A DNA stretch of 64,000 nucleotides from Aeromicrobium sp. Leaf350. GTDB lineage: Bacteria; Actinomycetota; Actinomycetes; Propionibacteriales; Nocardioidaceae. The notes under the pieces were generated by a model, which saw only the letters and a list, made by a program, of their open reading frames with translations, was not told where the DNA came from and ran no database searches. The stretch covers positions 1,302,001 through 1,366,000 of the forward strand of contig NZ_CAKASL010000001.1 of NCBI RefSeq assembly GCF_916858655.1. Direction: 5' to 3'. Below, in pieces: positions 16,172-25,571 of this stretch. Within the stretch, counting starts at the first letter, position 1, and each line of letters begins with the position of its first letter. A program made the translations under genes and the position numbers.

Positions 16172-17638
16172 TCAGGACGTCACGGCGACCGGTCGCCGAG
16201 CCGCCCGGTACCGGGCGACCACGACGGTGACGATCACGAGCACACCCAGCACTGCGGAGAGCCAGTAGCCGATGCCGTAAAGGCCTTCGGTGGCTACTTC
16301 GAGCCCGGTGCCAGGAACGGGGATGAGCGAGGCGCTGAGGTCGGCGCTAATGACAGCGGTCCCGATGGCGAATCCCACAGCCATGAAAGTCCCTGCTGCG
16401 CCAGCCGCCATACCGGCCTGCTCGACCGGGGCCGCTGACTGCACCATCGTGAAACCGGCCGCGTAGCCGATGCTGCATCCCAGACCCATGACAGCGGCGC
16501 CGACCAGGTAGTGCCACGGGCGGTCGTGAGCGACGGCGAGCCAAGCCAGTCCAGCGACGCTGAAGAGCGCGCCGATCACGAACACGACGACACCGTGGCC
16601 GTTGGCGACCGGGCGGTCGACCACGACACTGCCGACCACGAAGGTCGCCGCGAACGGCAGCATCAGCAGGCCGGTCTCCAGAGCGGACAGCCCGAGCCCA
16701 TAGGCGTCGGTGGGACGGAGCGCTTCCGGGAGGACCTGGGCGTAGCTGCTCAAGAGCAAGAGGAAGGCGGAGTTGATCGCGGCGAACAGGGCAATGCTCA
16801 CGCACGCGGCCGTCACGAGAGGAGCCCGCATGAGTCGCAGATCGAACACTGCCGTGCTCGAGCGACGCTCAGCACGGACCCACAGGACTCCACCCACAAC
16901 GCCGATCACCAGGGGAATCAGCGCCGCGTTGCCCCAGACGAGCCCCTGGGTGAGCGTCAGCAGCACCGCCGCGACCCACCCGAGCATCCAGATCGTCCCC
17001 ATCAGACCGATCCGTCCGTTGCGCTCGGCGGGCGGGGTGTGCGGGATCAGCATCGCGGCGGCAGCGACCGTGAGGACGCTGGCGACGGTGAGCACCATGA
17101 AGAAGCTGCGGAGCGACAGATTCTCGACGATGTACCCGCCTCCGATCATGCCAACGACGATTCCCGCCCCGGTCGCGATTACGAGGACCGCGACACCGAC
17201 CGCGATGCCGCTTTCACCGAGGTTGCGTCGGAGAAAGCCCAGTGGCAGAAGCTGCGCGGCACAGCCGAAGCCCATGAGGACGCAGCCAGCCAGCAGCGTC
17301 GGATAGGAGTCGCCAGCGGCGGGGATGCCCGCGCCGACCGCAAGGACCGCGACGGCCGCGATCGACGCGTTCCGATCACCGTGCAGGTCCGCGAGTCGTG
17401 GAAGCAGGATGAAGCCGGCACCTCCGCCGAGCGTCAGCGCGGTGTAGAGCCACGTGCTCTGGGCCACCGTTGCCAAGCCGTACTGGCTCTGGATGACCGG
17501 CAGTAGTGGCGGCAGGACGAAGATGACGGCGTTCGTCAGGATGACGAGCAACGCCCCGATGCCGATAAGGGCATTCCGAGACGGCCTTTCGGTCGCGATG
17601 GACGAGCTGACCCTTGCCTGGTCTGGGAGGTGATTCAT
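16172..17638 (-). CDS. MFS transporter
   Basis: 488 aa from the ATG at 17638, preceded by GGAG with 5-nt spacing. About 12-14 transmembrane segments are visible, with the MFS loop 2-3 motif in LPRLADLHGDRNASIA after the second helix. Length and helix number fit the drug:H+ antiporter (DHA) type families. It may import the amine substrate or export a toxic intermediate. It is the first gene of the minus-strand group 17638-12614, and a multi-part operator lies just upstream at 17720-17761. Confidence 0.88.
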   Translation of the reverse strand: MNHLPDQARVSSSIATERPSRNALIGIGALLVILTNAVIFVLPPLLPVIQSQYGLATVAQSTWLYTALTLGGGAGFILLPRLADLHGDRNASIAAVAVLAVGAGIPAAGDSYPTLLAGCVLMGFGCAAQLLPLGFLRRNLGESGIAVGVAVLVIATGAGIVVGMIGGGYIVENLSLRSFFMVLTVASVLTVAAAAMLIPHTPPAERNGRIGLMGTIWMLGWVAAVLLTLTQGLVWGNAALIPLVIGVVGGVLWVRAERRSSTAVFDLRLMRAPLVTAACVSIALFAAINSAFLLLLSSYAQVLPEALRPTDAYGLGLSALETGLLMLPFAATFVVGSVVVDRPVANGHGVVVFVIGALFSVAGLAWLAVAHDRPWHYLVGAAVMGLGCSIGYAAGFTMVQSAAPVEQAGMAAGAAGTFMAVGFAIGTAVISADLSASLIPVPGTGLEVATEGLYGIGYWLSAVLGVLVIVTVVVARYRAARRPVAVTS

Positions 17639-17719
17639 GGGTTCTCCGAGCTCTGAGGTCGCTGCCGCGGCCGGGTTGAGGTGGACCAATGCGTGATCCT
17701 CGTCATAGGCAACCACTTG

Positions 17720-17761
17720 TTGGTCATTTGATCAAGGTATTTGATCAAGTTGTTTGACCAA
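17720..17761. promoter_or_regulatory. Operator array between MFS transporter and TetR gene
   Basis: An outer inverted repeat TTGGTCA (17720-17726) / TGACCAA (17755-17761) encloses two direct copies of TTTGATCAAG (17727-17736 and 17740-17749), each containing the palindrome TTGATCAA. It lies between divergent genes and fits binding by the adjacent TetR protein. Related TCA-TTTGACCAA elements occur before the permease and monooxygenase genes. Confidence 0.7.
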
Positions 17762-17855
17762 CTTTGTCGATCCATCAAACAGGACTATTGCCGCTCTCCT
17801 GATACGGTCGTGGCGTCTGGGTCATCCGTCTCAGTCACGATCGGGAGGACTGCTC

Positions 17856-18461
17856 ATGCCACGTATCTCAGCCGCTGATCGGCGCAGCGATTTCGTCAAG
17901 GCGGCGGTGGAGGTCATCGCCGAGCACGGCATCGATGGCGCGACGACGCGTCGTATCGCCGAGCAGGCCAACGCCCCGCTGGCGACGCTCCACTACTGCT
18001 ACAACTCCAAGGAAGACCTCTTCGGCGACGTGTACACGTTCGTCGCGGAGCGCTTCAAGGAAGTAGCGGTGACGAGCGACCCGCACGGCGACGTCCCCGA
18101 GACGGCTCGCCAGCTGCTGCGCGGGGTCATGGAGTGCTACCTCGAGTCCGAGAACTTTGCCGCCACCACCCTGGAGCTCGTGAGCTGGGCGCGGCGGCAG
18201 CACGGCGACAAGGGGATCGGCGTCTATGACGAGGCGCTCGAGATCCTCCGGCAGTTGCTGCGAACAGCGGATTCCGCCGACGAGCTCGACGACAACGGTG
18301 TCGACGAGATCGCCTATGTGATCGCTACCCTCGCCGACGGTTTCGCCCTGAACTGGCTGACGTACGGCGATCCGTCCGCGGCCCAGGAACAGATGGCGGT
18401 CGTGACGTCGGTGCTCGACTCCTGGCTGTCCGCCCGGCTCAGTCCCGTCGGCGCCTCCTGA
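17856..18461 (+). CDS. TetR-family regulator of the amine island
   Basis: 201 aa from the ATG at 17856, preceded by GGGAGGA. HTH near the N-terminus: DFVKAAVEVIAEHGIDGATT, RRIAEQANAPLATLHYCY, NSKEDLFGDVY. It is the only regulator inside the repeat-flanked segment, divergent from the MFS gene, with the operator array 95-136 bp upstream. Similar operator elements at 26274 and 27848 suggest it controls the whole segment. Ligand probably an amine or CoA ester (inference). It converges on the aldehyde dehydrogenase gene with a 7-bp gap. Confidence 0.87.
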   Translation: MPRISAADRRSDFVKAAVEVIAEHGIDGATTRRIAEQANAPLATLHYCYNSKEDLFGDVYTFVAERFKEVAVTSDPHGDVPETARQLLRGVMECYLESENFAATTLELVSWARRQHGDKGIGVYDEALEILRQLLRTADSADELDDNGVDEIAYVIATLADGFALNWLTYGDPSAAQEQMAVVTSVLDSWLSARLSPVGAS

Positions 18462-18468
18462 ATCGGTG

Positions 18469-19932
18469 TCACAGCGGGAGGTCGGCTGAGTCGACTCCCA
18501 CGACCCGGTCACCGCAGAAGACACGTACCGACTCGTCCGGCCCGTGTCCGCCGATCCCCGCCGGCCCCCAGAAGCTCTGGGCGGATCCATCGGCCAGGTC
18601 AGCGACCTTGGCGCCGTTCACCCTGACTTCTCCGGCGACGAGGCGTGCGCCGACCTCCATGGCACGATCGGTGTCGGTCCCGAAGACGTAGGCATCTAGT
18701 CCGGAGGGGGCAGCGTTGGCGATGCGGACTGCTTCCTCCTGGGAAGCCACACCATGGACCGACACGAGAGGACCGAACAACTCGGCGTTCGTCGACTCCG
18801 CGTCGGCGCCGACGGCGACGGTGGGTGAGAGGAAGAGTCCCGGAAGCTCGGGCAGGTCTGCCGGCTCGTGGATAGTCGCTCCTGCCTCTCGCATTGCGGC
18901 GACGCGCTGCTGAAGGGTGCGGAAGTGCGGGGCGTTGGAGATCGGGCCGACGTCGGTCGCCTCGTCGAGGGAGTGCCCGACTCGCAGGTTGGCGATGCGT
19001 GCGTTCAACGCATCGACCAGCGGATCGACCAGGTCGCGAGGGGCCAGCACCTTGCCCGGACCCTCGCACCACTGACCGTTCAGCTTGGTCATGCCCTCGA
19101 GGATGCCGTCTGCGGTCACGTCCAGGTCGGCGTCGTCGAGGACGATCACGGGGTTGTTGCCGCCCAGCTCGAGCTGGAGGACCGTGAAGTTCTCAGCTGC
19201 CGCGCGGGCGATGGCCCGACCCGCTGTGGGCCCGCCGGTGAATGAGATCACCTTGATTCTCGGGTCGCTGGTCAGCGTCGACCCGACGTCGCCGGCGCCG
19301 TGCACCAGCTGGAAGGCGCCGTCCGGCAGGTTGGCTTCGATGAAGCACTCCGCCACGAGCTGGGCGCTGGAGGGGGCGTGCTCGGACGGCTTCAGGATAA
19401 CGGGACAGCCAGCCGCGATGGCGCTCGCGACCTTCGACGCGGGGATGAAGCTCGGCCCGTTCCAGGGCGTCAGGATGGCGGCGGGTCCCCACGGCACCTT
19501 CATCCGACGGACGTCGCGTCCCCCCGCGTCCAGCGCGGTGATGCGCGGGATCCGGAGGACCTCCTCGGCTGCTGCGCGCACGCGGTGTGGCAGGAACGAT
19601 GCCACGACGCGCGTCGCGCCGATGGCGGTGCCGCTCGTCATCGCGTCGGCGCGGGCGATGTCCTCAGTCCGCTCCTCCAGCAGGTTCGCTGCGCGCTGGA
19701 GGGCATCAGCACGCTCGCGGCGCGTGGCCTCGTCCCACGGGCTGGGGTCGTACTGCTCAGCGGCGTGGCGCAGCGCCTCCTCGACATGCTCGGCCGGTGT
19801 CGTCACCGACGGGTGAAGATGCTCGCAGGTGTTCGGATCGAGGTTCCACGAGTCAGTGACGACGGCACACTCGCGCCACTGACCTGCGACATAGTTGCGA
19901 AGCCGGGCCGGAGTTTCGGGCACGGTGGACAT
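18469..19932 (-). CDS. Aldehyde dehydrogenase, PuuC-like role
   Basis: 487 aa, full-length family member. TPWNGP (155-160), general base Glu255 in LELGGNN and nucleophile Cys289 in NGQWCEGPGK are present; the NGQWC context departs from the common GQxC. It oxidises an aldehyde to an acid with NAD(P)+. Last gene of a six-gene minus-strand operon (26217-18469) with a PuuA-like ligase, PuuD-like hydrolase, CoA ligase-hydratase fusion and alcohol dehydrogenase. In the Puu scheme this enzyme oxidises the gamma-glutamyl aminoaldehyde; oxidation of an aldehyde from the alcohol dehydrogenase next door is equally plausible. Confidence 0.88.
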   Translation of the reverse strand: MSTVPETPARLRNYVAGQWRECAVVTDSWNLDPNTCEHLHPSVTTPAEHVEEALRHAAEQYDPSPWDEATRRERADALQRAANLLEERTEDIARADAMTSGTAIGATRVVASFLPHRVRAAAEEVLRIPRITALDAGGRDVRRMKVPWGPAAILTPWNGPSFIPASKVASAIAAGCPVILKPSEHAPSSAQLVAECFIEANLPDGAFQLVHGAGDVGSTLTSDPRIKVISFTGGPTAGRAIARAAAENFTVLQLELGGNNPVIVLDDADLDVTADGILEGMTKLNGQWCEGPGKVLAPRDLVDPLVDALNARIANLRVGHSLDEATDVGPISNAPHFRTLQQRVAAMREAGATIHEPADLPELPGLFLSPTVAVGADAESTNAELFGPLVSVHGVASQEEAVRIANAAPSGLDAYVFGTDTDRAMEVGARLVAGEVRVNGAKVADLADGSAQSFWGPAGIGGHGPDESVRVFCGDRVVGVDSADLPL

Positions 19933-19953
19933 GGGTCTCCTTGTGGGATCTGA

Positions 19954-21051
19954 TCAGGATTGGATGTCGACGACGACACGTGTGACGTCGCCGGACGCCA
20001 TCGCCTCGAATCCTTGGTTGATGTCGGCGAACGGGATGCGGCGCGACACCATCTCGTCGAGGAGCAGGCGGCCCTGCTGGTAGAGACGGGCGAGCTGTCG
20101 GATGTCCTCCCGCGCCTGACCGGAGCCCATGTAGGAGCCGATGAGGCGCTTCTCCGAGAAGAAGAACTCCGACGGCGTCAGGGTCAGCTCAGTGCCGCTC
20201 GGCGCGATGCCGACCAGGCACGCCGTTCCCGTGGGCCGGACGATCGCAAGGGCGGTGGCAGCCGTTGCCGCCGCGCCGACCGCCTCGAAGGCGTAGTCCA
20301 CGCCGTCGCCCAACATGCTCCGGATCTCGGTCTCGACGTCCGAGACCGAGGCGTCCACGACGTGCGTCGCTCCGTACCCGCGCGCCGCCTCAAGTCGCTT
20401 CGGGTCACGGTCGATCGCGACGATCGCCGAGGCACCGGCGAGTCGTGCGCCTTGCACGATGGCGGAGCCGACCCCACCGCAGCCCACCACGGCGACCGTG
20501 CTGCCCGGCCGCACCTTCGCCGCCCGGAAGACGGACCCCACACCGGTGACGACGCAGCACGCCAGGAGGCAGCCGACATGTGAACCGACGTCGTCGGGCA
20601 GCTTGACCAGGGCGTTCTCGCGCATCAAGGTGTGCCGGGAGAACGCGCCGATGTCGCCCAGACGCGAGAGTGCTCGACCGTCCGATAGCTGGAAGGCCGG
20701 CCGAGGCCGGCGACGCACCTCCTCGGTCCGCTGGCACTGCGTCGACCATCCGGCCTCACAGTTGACGCATCGTCCGCACGAGGGCGTGAGGGCCCCGGTG
20801 ACCCGGTCCCCTGGTCTCAGGCTGGTGACGGCGGAGCCGACCTTCTCGACCACGCCCGCGATCTCGTGTCCGACCACGACCGGGATGTCGCTCTCGACCG
20901 TGCCCGTCATGTAGTGCAGGTCGCTGTGGCACAGCCCGACCTGGGTGGTCTCGATCCGGACCTCGTGCGCCTCCGGGTCGTCGACCCGGATGGTCTCCAG
21001 ATGAAGTGGTTCGTTCGGCGCGTGCAGGATGGCCGCCTGTGTCTCGATCAT
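19954..21051 (-). CDS. Zinc-dependent alcohol dehydrogenase
   Basis: 365 aa, medium-chain dehydrogenase/reductase class III-like. Catalytic zinc ligands Cys41 in GLCHSD and His62-Glu63 in VGHEIAG; structural zinc cysteines 92, 95, 98 and 106 in CGRCVNCEAGWSTQC; NAD-binding VAVVGCGGVGSA. It interconverts a primary alcohol and aldehyde. Its ATG overlaps the stop of the CoA ligase fusion by ATGA, and it is followed 21 bp later by an aldehyde dehydrogenase, so an alcohol-to-acid step is likely. The alcohol could come from hydrolysis of the ester made by the Baeyer-Villiger enzyme of this segment. Confidence 0.9.
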   Translation of the reverse strand: MIETQAAILHAPNEPLHLETIRVDDPEAHEVRIETTQVGLCHSDLHYMTGTVESDIPVVVGHEIAGVVEKVGSAVTSLRPGDRVTGALTPSCGRCVNCEAGWSTQCQRTEEVRRRPRPAFQLSDGRALSRLGDIGAFSRHTLMRENALVKLPDDVGSHVGCLLACCVVTGVGSVFRAAKVRPGSTVAVVGCGGVGSAIVQGARLAGASAIVAIDRDPKRLEAARGYGATHVVDASVSDVETEIRSMLGDGVDYAFEAVGAAATAATALAIVRPTGTACLVGIAPSGTELTLTPSEFFFSEKRLIGSYMGSGQAREDIRQLARLYQQGRLLLDEMVSRRIPFADINQGFEAMASGDVTRVVVDIQS

Positions 21052-23459
21052 GTGGGTTCTCCAGGAGTGCGTTCAGTGGATGTGTTCGCCGCCCAGTAGG
21101 TCGCCACGCCGGCGCTGAGCGCACCGCTGCTCCAGGCCTCGTGGCCCGCGACGTCCTCACGAGCGAACGCGGACTCGATGTCCTCGAGCTGAGGCCGCAG
21201 CAGTGGCAGGTGCAGGGCGGTCATCGAGCCCGGTGGGTTCCAGCGGCGCGCGACGTCGACGGCGCTCTCGACGAGCCGGTCGTCGTCGACGATGTCGTCC
21301 AGCAGGCCGATACGCAGTGCTTCCTCGGCGTTGACGCGTTCCGAGCCGAGGACCATCCGCATCGCGTGCGACCCGACCAGCCGCTGCAGCAGGATGCTGG
21401 AGGCGTTCGAGATCGTCAGCCCGCGGGCGTTCTCAGGCTGGAAGTACTCCGCCTTCGAGGTGCCGATGCGGGAGTCGCAGCACAGCGTGATCTCGGACGC
21501 GCCTCCGACCGCGATGCCGTTGATGGCCGCCACGACGGGAACGCGCGTGGTCAGGATCGCCCTGGTGATGTCGTGGAAGCTCTCGAAGGCCTCGGCGAAC
21601 TGGTCGTCGGTCGCAATCGTGACCGACAGGTCCTCACCGGCGGAGAACGCTCGGCCATCGCCGGTCAGCACGATGCCACGCACGTGCAAGCCCGCACCGA
21701 GCTCCCGGACGACGTTGGCCAGGCGTAGACGTGTCGCCACGTCGAGCGCGTTGAGCTTCGCCGGTCGCGACAGCGTCACGACCGCCACCTCGTCGACGAC
21801 GCTCACGCGCACGCCGTCGCGGTCGGACGACAGTGCATCGCTTGCGTGCGCGGCCCGCTCGGAAAAGTCGAACTCAACACCCTGGCGATCTCCGGCCTGC
21901 GCCTTCAAGGTCGCCTTCGCGACCCGCTCCGACGGCGTCCGCGGCAGGTGGTCCACGAACTCGATGAAGCGAGGCACCTTGAACCGTGCCAGGTGCTGGC
22001 CTGCTCCCGCTCGGATCGACTCGGCAGTCAAGCGCGTGGGCTCGAGGCCCTCGGCCAGCTCGACGAAGGCCTTGACCTCCTCACCGAGCACCTCGTCGTC
22101 GACCGCGACGACGGCTGCGCCGAGAACTCGAGCATCGCGCTCGAGCGTCGCCTCGACCTCGACACTCGCGACGTTCTCACCGCCGCGGCGGACCATGTCC
22201 TTGACCCGGCCCACGATCGTCACCCGGCCGCAATGGTCCTGCACGACGACGTCACCTGTGCGCAGCCAACCGTCGCTGAGGACGGACTCGGTGTCGTCCG
22301 GCCTACCCCAGTAGCCGTCCATGAGCGGGCGGCCCTGAACGAGCATCTCCCCCGGCTCCCCCGAAGCAACATCTCGACCGTCAGCGTCCACGACACGGAG
22401 CACCTTGGTCGGAACAGGCTGACCCACCGCGCCGCTACCGACCGACTCGGTGTCACCGAAGGGCGTGAAGAGGTCGACGCCGGTCTCGGTCATCCCGTAG
22501 ATCTCGCGCCAGGGTGCTCCCCACCGTTGCTCGAGCTCGGCGTGGAGCGCGGACGGGATGCCTGAGCAGAACACCATGCGCAGATCGTTGTCGAGGTCGT
22601 GCTCCGACGGCGGTTGCTTCAGGAGCAGGGTGGGCATGGAGCCCAGGACGTAGAAGAACGTGACGCCGTGTCTGCTCACGTCGCCCATGAAGCCGGACGC
22701 GGAAAAACGCGGTAGGACCACCAGCGGAGCTCCCGTCGTCAGTGCCAACGCCGTGTTCCATTGAGGGTCCATGTACGAGAACGGTTGCGCCGTGAGCAGC
22801 ACGTCGTCCGGACCGAGGCCCGTCGCGGCTGCGCAGATCCAGGCCAGTCGTACCCAGTAGTCGTGCGTGAGCATGCAGGCCTTCGGGAAGCCCGTCGTGC
22901 CCGACGTGTACTGCAGGTTCGCGAGCGTGGAAGCCTCGGCGGAGAACGGCGGGAATCCGCCTCGACCGTCGCCGGCGAGGGCGTCGATCTCGGTGACGAC
23001 CTGGGTCCCGGCCAGCTGAGGATCACCTGCGACCACGGACTTCACGAGCTCGGACCTTTCGAGGTCGGTCACCACCACGCGCGCTCCGGAGTCCAGCAGG
23101 ACGTGCTCGAGGTCGGCCTTGCGGTACGCAGGATTGATCGGGACGGTGATCGCGCCCGCCTTCAGGGCTGCCAACCACACGACGGGCCACTGCACGACGT
23201 TCGGCAGCATGATGGCCAGCCGGTCGCCCGTCGCGAAGCCGTCGAGCTGTGACAGACGGTGCGCAACTTCCGACGACCAGGCGTCGACCTGTGCGAAGCT
23301 CCACGACTCGTCCCCGAATCGGAGGAACTCAGCCTGCGGGGTCTCGCTCACCCGCCGTGCGAGCAGAGCGGTAAGGGTCGCGATCTCGGGGTCGTCCCCT
23401 ATGCGGGCGGCGCTCACCGCGGCTCGGTAGGCGTGGGCCCGCTTCTCAGACCCGTTCAT
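21048..23459 (-). CDS. Acyl-CoA ligase fused to enoyl-CoA hydratase
   Basis: 803 aa. Residues 1 to about 530 are an AMP-forming ligase resembling CaiC-type enzymes: P-loop YTSGTTGFPK, EIYGMTET, GWLRTGDVV. The C-terminal motif reads PRTPSERVAK, so the Lys of the usual S/T-G-K motif is Arg. Residues about 548-803 form a crotonase domain with SRPAKLNALD, the oxyanion-hole segments AFSAGEDLS and INGIAVGGASEIT. The protein would activate a carboxylic acid and then hydrate or otherwise process its CoA ester. It is located between the PuuD-like hydrolase (14-bp overlap) and the alcohol dehydrogenase (ATGA). The order ligase-hydratase recalls CaiC/CaiD of carnitine metabolism, but no carnitine genes are nearby. 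Confidence 0.87.
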   Translation of the reverse strand: MNGSEKRAHAYRAAVSAARIGDDPEIATLTALLARRVSETPQAEFLRFGDESWSFAQVDAWSSEVAHRLSQLDGFATGDRLAIMLPNVVQWPVVWLAALKAGAITVPINPAYRKADLEHVLLDSGARVVVTDLERSELVKSVVAGDPQLAGTQVVTEIDALAGDGRGGFPPFSAEASTLANLQYTSGTTGFPKACMLTHDYWVRLAWICAAATGLGPDDVLLTAQPFSYMDPQWNTALALTTGAPLVVLPRFSASGFMGDVSRHGVTFFYVLGSMPTLLLKQPPSEHDLDNDLRMVFCSGIPSALHAELEQRWGAPWREIYGMTETGVDLFTPFGDTESVGSGAVGQPVPTKVLRVVDADGRDVASGEPGEMLVQGRPLMDGYWGRPDDTESVLSDGWLRTGDVVVQDHCGRVTIVGRVKDMVRRGGENVASVEVEATLERDARVLGAAVVAVDDEVLGEEVKAFVELAEGLEPTRLTAESIRAGAGQHLARFKVPRFIEFVDHLPRTPSERVAKATLKAQAGDRQGVEFDFSERAAHASDALSSDRDGVRVSVVDEVAVVTLSRPAKLNALDVATRLRLANVVRELGAGLHVRGIVLTGDGRAFSAGEDLSVTIATDDQFAEAFESFHDITRAILTTRVPVVAAINGIAVGGASEITLCCDSRIGTSKAEYFQPENARGLTISNASSILLQRLVGSHAMRMVLGSERVNAEEALRIGLLDDIVDDDRLVESAVDVARRWNPPGSMTALHLPLLRPQLEDIESAFAREDVAGHEAWSSGALSAGVATYWAANTSTERTPGEPT

Positions 23460-24204
23460 GGATCGCTCCTTCCGCTGCGGCTACGACCCAGCGAAGTGCT
23501 GCGTCCTCGCTGCGCATCCACTCGGGATGCCACTGGACCCCGAGCACCGGACGGCCGGGGATCTCGATGACTTCAGGGACTCCATCCGCGGCACGACCTG
23601 TCACCACAAGTCCGTCTCCGCAGGAGGCGACCGCTTGGTGGTGCCACGAGTTCGTGAGCACCTGGTCTCCGAAGAGCTCGGCGCCCAGTGAGCCAGGCGT
23701 CATGCTCACGACGTGGTCGGCGTCTCCGTCCGTCGGCGCGGTAGCCGCTGACAGGTGACGGACCGAGCTCGGCGGCAGGTCGGCAACGAGCGTCCCGCCC
23801 AGCGCGACGTTCAGCACCTGCATGCCGCGGCACACCCCGAGCACCGGGATGCCCCGTTCGAGCGCGTACCGGACCAGGGCCAGCTCGTAGTCGTCCCGCT
23901 CGCGGTCGTGGACCATCGTGTCGGTGCGCGGATCGATGCCACGCACAACGGACTCATCCCCGCCCCAGCACGCCGGGTGGACGTCCTGGCCGCCGGTGAT
24001 GACGACGCCGGACAACCACGCACACACGCCCGCGGGGTCGGTGTCATAGGTCAGGTTCACGGGGATCCCGCCGGCCGTCGCGACACGGGTGGCGAAGTCG
24101 GTCATGTGCGCGTCCACGCACTGGTCGCCGTACCGAGGATCGGCTCCGGCGATGAGACCGAGCCGGAACCTTCGGCCCGTCAGGCCGATGAGCGGCCGCC
24201 TCAC
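23446..24204 (-). CDS. Gamma-glutamyl amide hydrolase, PuuD-like (peptidase C26)
   Basis: 252 aa using a GTG start at 24204 that overlaps the glutamine-synthetase stop as GTGA and gives VRRPLIGLTG, the usual family N-terminus; another in-frame start 30 bp upstream is possible. Class I glutamine amidotransferase fold: VLGVCRGMQVLNVALGG with the nucleophilic Cys, and a C-terminal GVQWHPEW with the His and Glu of the triad. PuuD removes the gamma-glutamyl group from the oxidised product, regenerating glutamate. The adjacent PuuA-like gene supports this assignment. Confidence 0.87.
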   Translation of the reverse strand: MRRPLIGLTGRRFRLGLIAGADPRYGDQCVDAHMTDFATRVATAGGIPVNLTYDTDPAGVCAWLSGVVITGGQDVHPACWGGDESVVRGIDPRTDTMVHDRERDDYELALVRYALERGIPVLGVCRGMQVLNVALGGTLVADLPPSSVRHLSAATAPTDGDADHVVSMTPGSLGAELFGDQVLTNSWHHQAVASCGDGLVVTGRAADGVPEVIEIPGRPVLGVQWHPEWMRSEDAALRWVVAAAEGAIHERV

Positions 24205-25571
24205 GGGAACTCGAAGTAGCGTCGGGACTCCCACGCTGAGAGGTCAGCGTGCGGGTCGCCCCCCTTGGTGTGAAATTCCATCCACTCCCATCGCCGCGAG
24301 GCGATCCAGAAGTCGACGAACTCCTCGCCCAGGTAGGCGCGCAGGATCGAGTCCGATCCGAGGGCCTCGAAGGCCTTGGACATCGTGTCGGGGATGCGCG
24401 GGACGTCGCCGCCCGGAGGCAGGCACCACGCCATGTGGCTGACCTGGGCAGGTGGCTCGATGTCGCGCTCGATGCCGGCGAGCATGCCGGCCGCGACGAC
24501 CGCCAGCGCGAGGTAGGGATTTACGTCGGCGCCGGGGACGCGGTACTCCAGACGGGAGTACTTCGGGTGTCCCACGATCGCTCGGACCGCTGCGGTCTTG
24601 TTGTTGACTCCCCAGCTGATCGTCGTGGGCGGACCGGTGAGATCGACCAGGCGCCGGTAGGACGTGATCTGCGGCATGATCACCGACGTTGCCCCGGCCA
24701 TCGTCGCCAAGAGCCCGCCGACGGACTTCGTCATGAGCTCGGACGGTCCGTCCGCGGCGTGGAAGAGGTTCACGCCGTCGCGGCTCAGGGAGACGTTGAC
24801 GTGGGCGCCTTGGCCGAACCCTGCCGTGGGCTTGGCCATGAAGCTGACGGTGTGTCCGCGGTCGAAGGCCACCTCGCGCATCACCTGGCGCGTCCGAACC
24901 CAGGCGTCAGCCAGGACCAACGGGTCCTGCGGGGCAAGGTTGAGCTCGGTCTGCCCAGCCGCGGCCTCGTCGGTCCACGCCTCCCAGACGATCCCCAGGT
25001 CGTCAAGGCGCGACACGACGGCCTCCATGTACGCGACCCAGTCACCGGAGCGCGCCAGGTGGTAGGTCGCACCCGTGCTCCCCCCGAGGGGTGTCAGGTC
25101 GCGGTACCCGCGGAGACGTGCGTCGTGGATCGACTCCTCGAAGAGCGTCGCCTCGATCTCCACTGCCGTCGTGACGGCCAGGCCGTGCTCGCCGAGCTGA
25201 GCGACGAGTCGGCGCAGCAGGTTGCGCGGACAGATCGGGACCGGCGACCCGTCCTTCAACCAGTAGTCGCCGATGACGGCGTCCAGACCCGGTCGCCATT
25301 CGACCATCGTGGACAGGTCGGGAACCATCTGGATGTCGTACAAGTTGCCGCGCCAGTCCGGGTACGCGTCACCGAAGACGATCTCGTTGCCGAGATCGAT
25401 CGCGAAGAGGATGTCGGCAAAGGCGAATCCGGACTCGCGGCCCGAGGCGAACTTGGCCGGCGAGACGATCTTGCCTAGGAAGCTCCCATCGTGGTTGGTC
25501 GCTTCAAGACGCACGGAGCGTGAGCCCTCGGACGTGGTCGACGTGGTGGTCTCGGCGACGTCAGAACCCAT
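24201..25571 (-). CDS. Glutamine synthetase-like gamma-glutamylamine ligase (PuuA-like)
   Basis: 456 aa. Glutamine-synthetase family: the N-terminal beta-grasp, then VEIEATLFEES (metal-binding Glu), KPTAGFGQGAHVNVSL (ATP/glutamate site), VNNKTAAVRAI and RLEYRVPGADVNPYLALA. Biosynthetic GS-I enzymes carry a conserved adenylylation Tyr loop, and I do not see that motif here. With a PuuD-like hydrolase overlapping downstream and a permease divergent, it probably joins glutamate to an amine using ATP, the first step of the gamma-glutamyl route. The 10-bp overlap with the upstream unknown gene shows they are one operon. Substrate undetermined. Confidence 0.85.
   Translation of the reverse strand: MGSDVAETTTSTTSEGSRSVRLEATNHDGSFLGKIVSPAKFASGRESGFAFADILFAIDLGNEIVFGDAYPDWRGNLYDIQMVPDLSTMVEWRPGLDAVIGDYWLKDGSPVPICPRNLLRRLVAQLGEHGLAVTTAVEIEATLFEESIHDARLRGYRDLTPLGGSTGATYHLARSGDWVAYMEAVVSRLDDLGIVWEAWTDEAAAGQTELNLAPQDPLVLADAWVRTRQVMREVAFDRGHTVSFMAKPTAGFGQGAHVNVSLSRDGVNLFHAADGPSELMTKSVGGLLATMAGATSVIMPQITSYRRLVDLTGPPTTISWGVNNKTAAVRAIVGHPKYSRLEYRVPGADVNPYLALAVVAAGMLAGIERDIEPPAQVSHMAWCLPPGGDVPRIPDTMSKAFEALGSDSILRAYLGEEFVDFWIASRRWEWMEFHTKGGDPHADLSAWESRRYFEFP

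Noticed and set aside
21048..23459. Carnitine (CaiC-CaiD) pathway
   Set aside because: No carnitine transporter, reductase or CaiB partner in this operon; only the domain order is similar.
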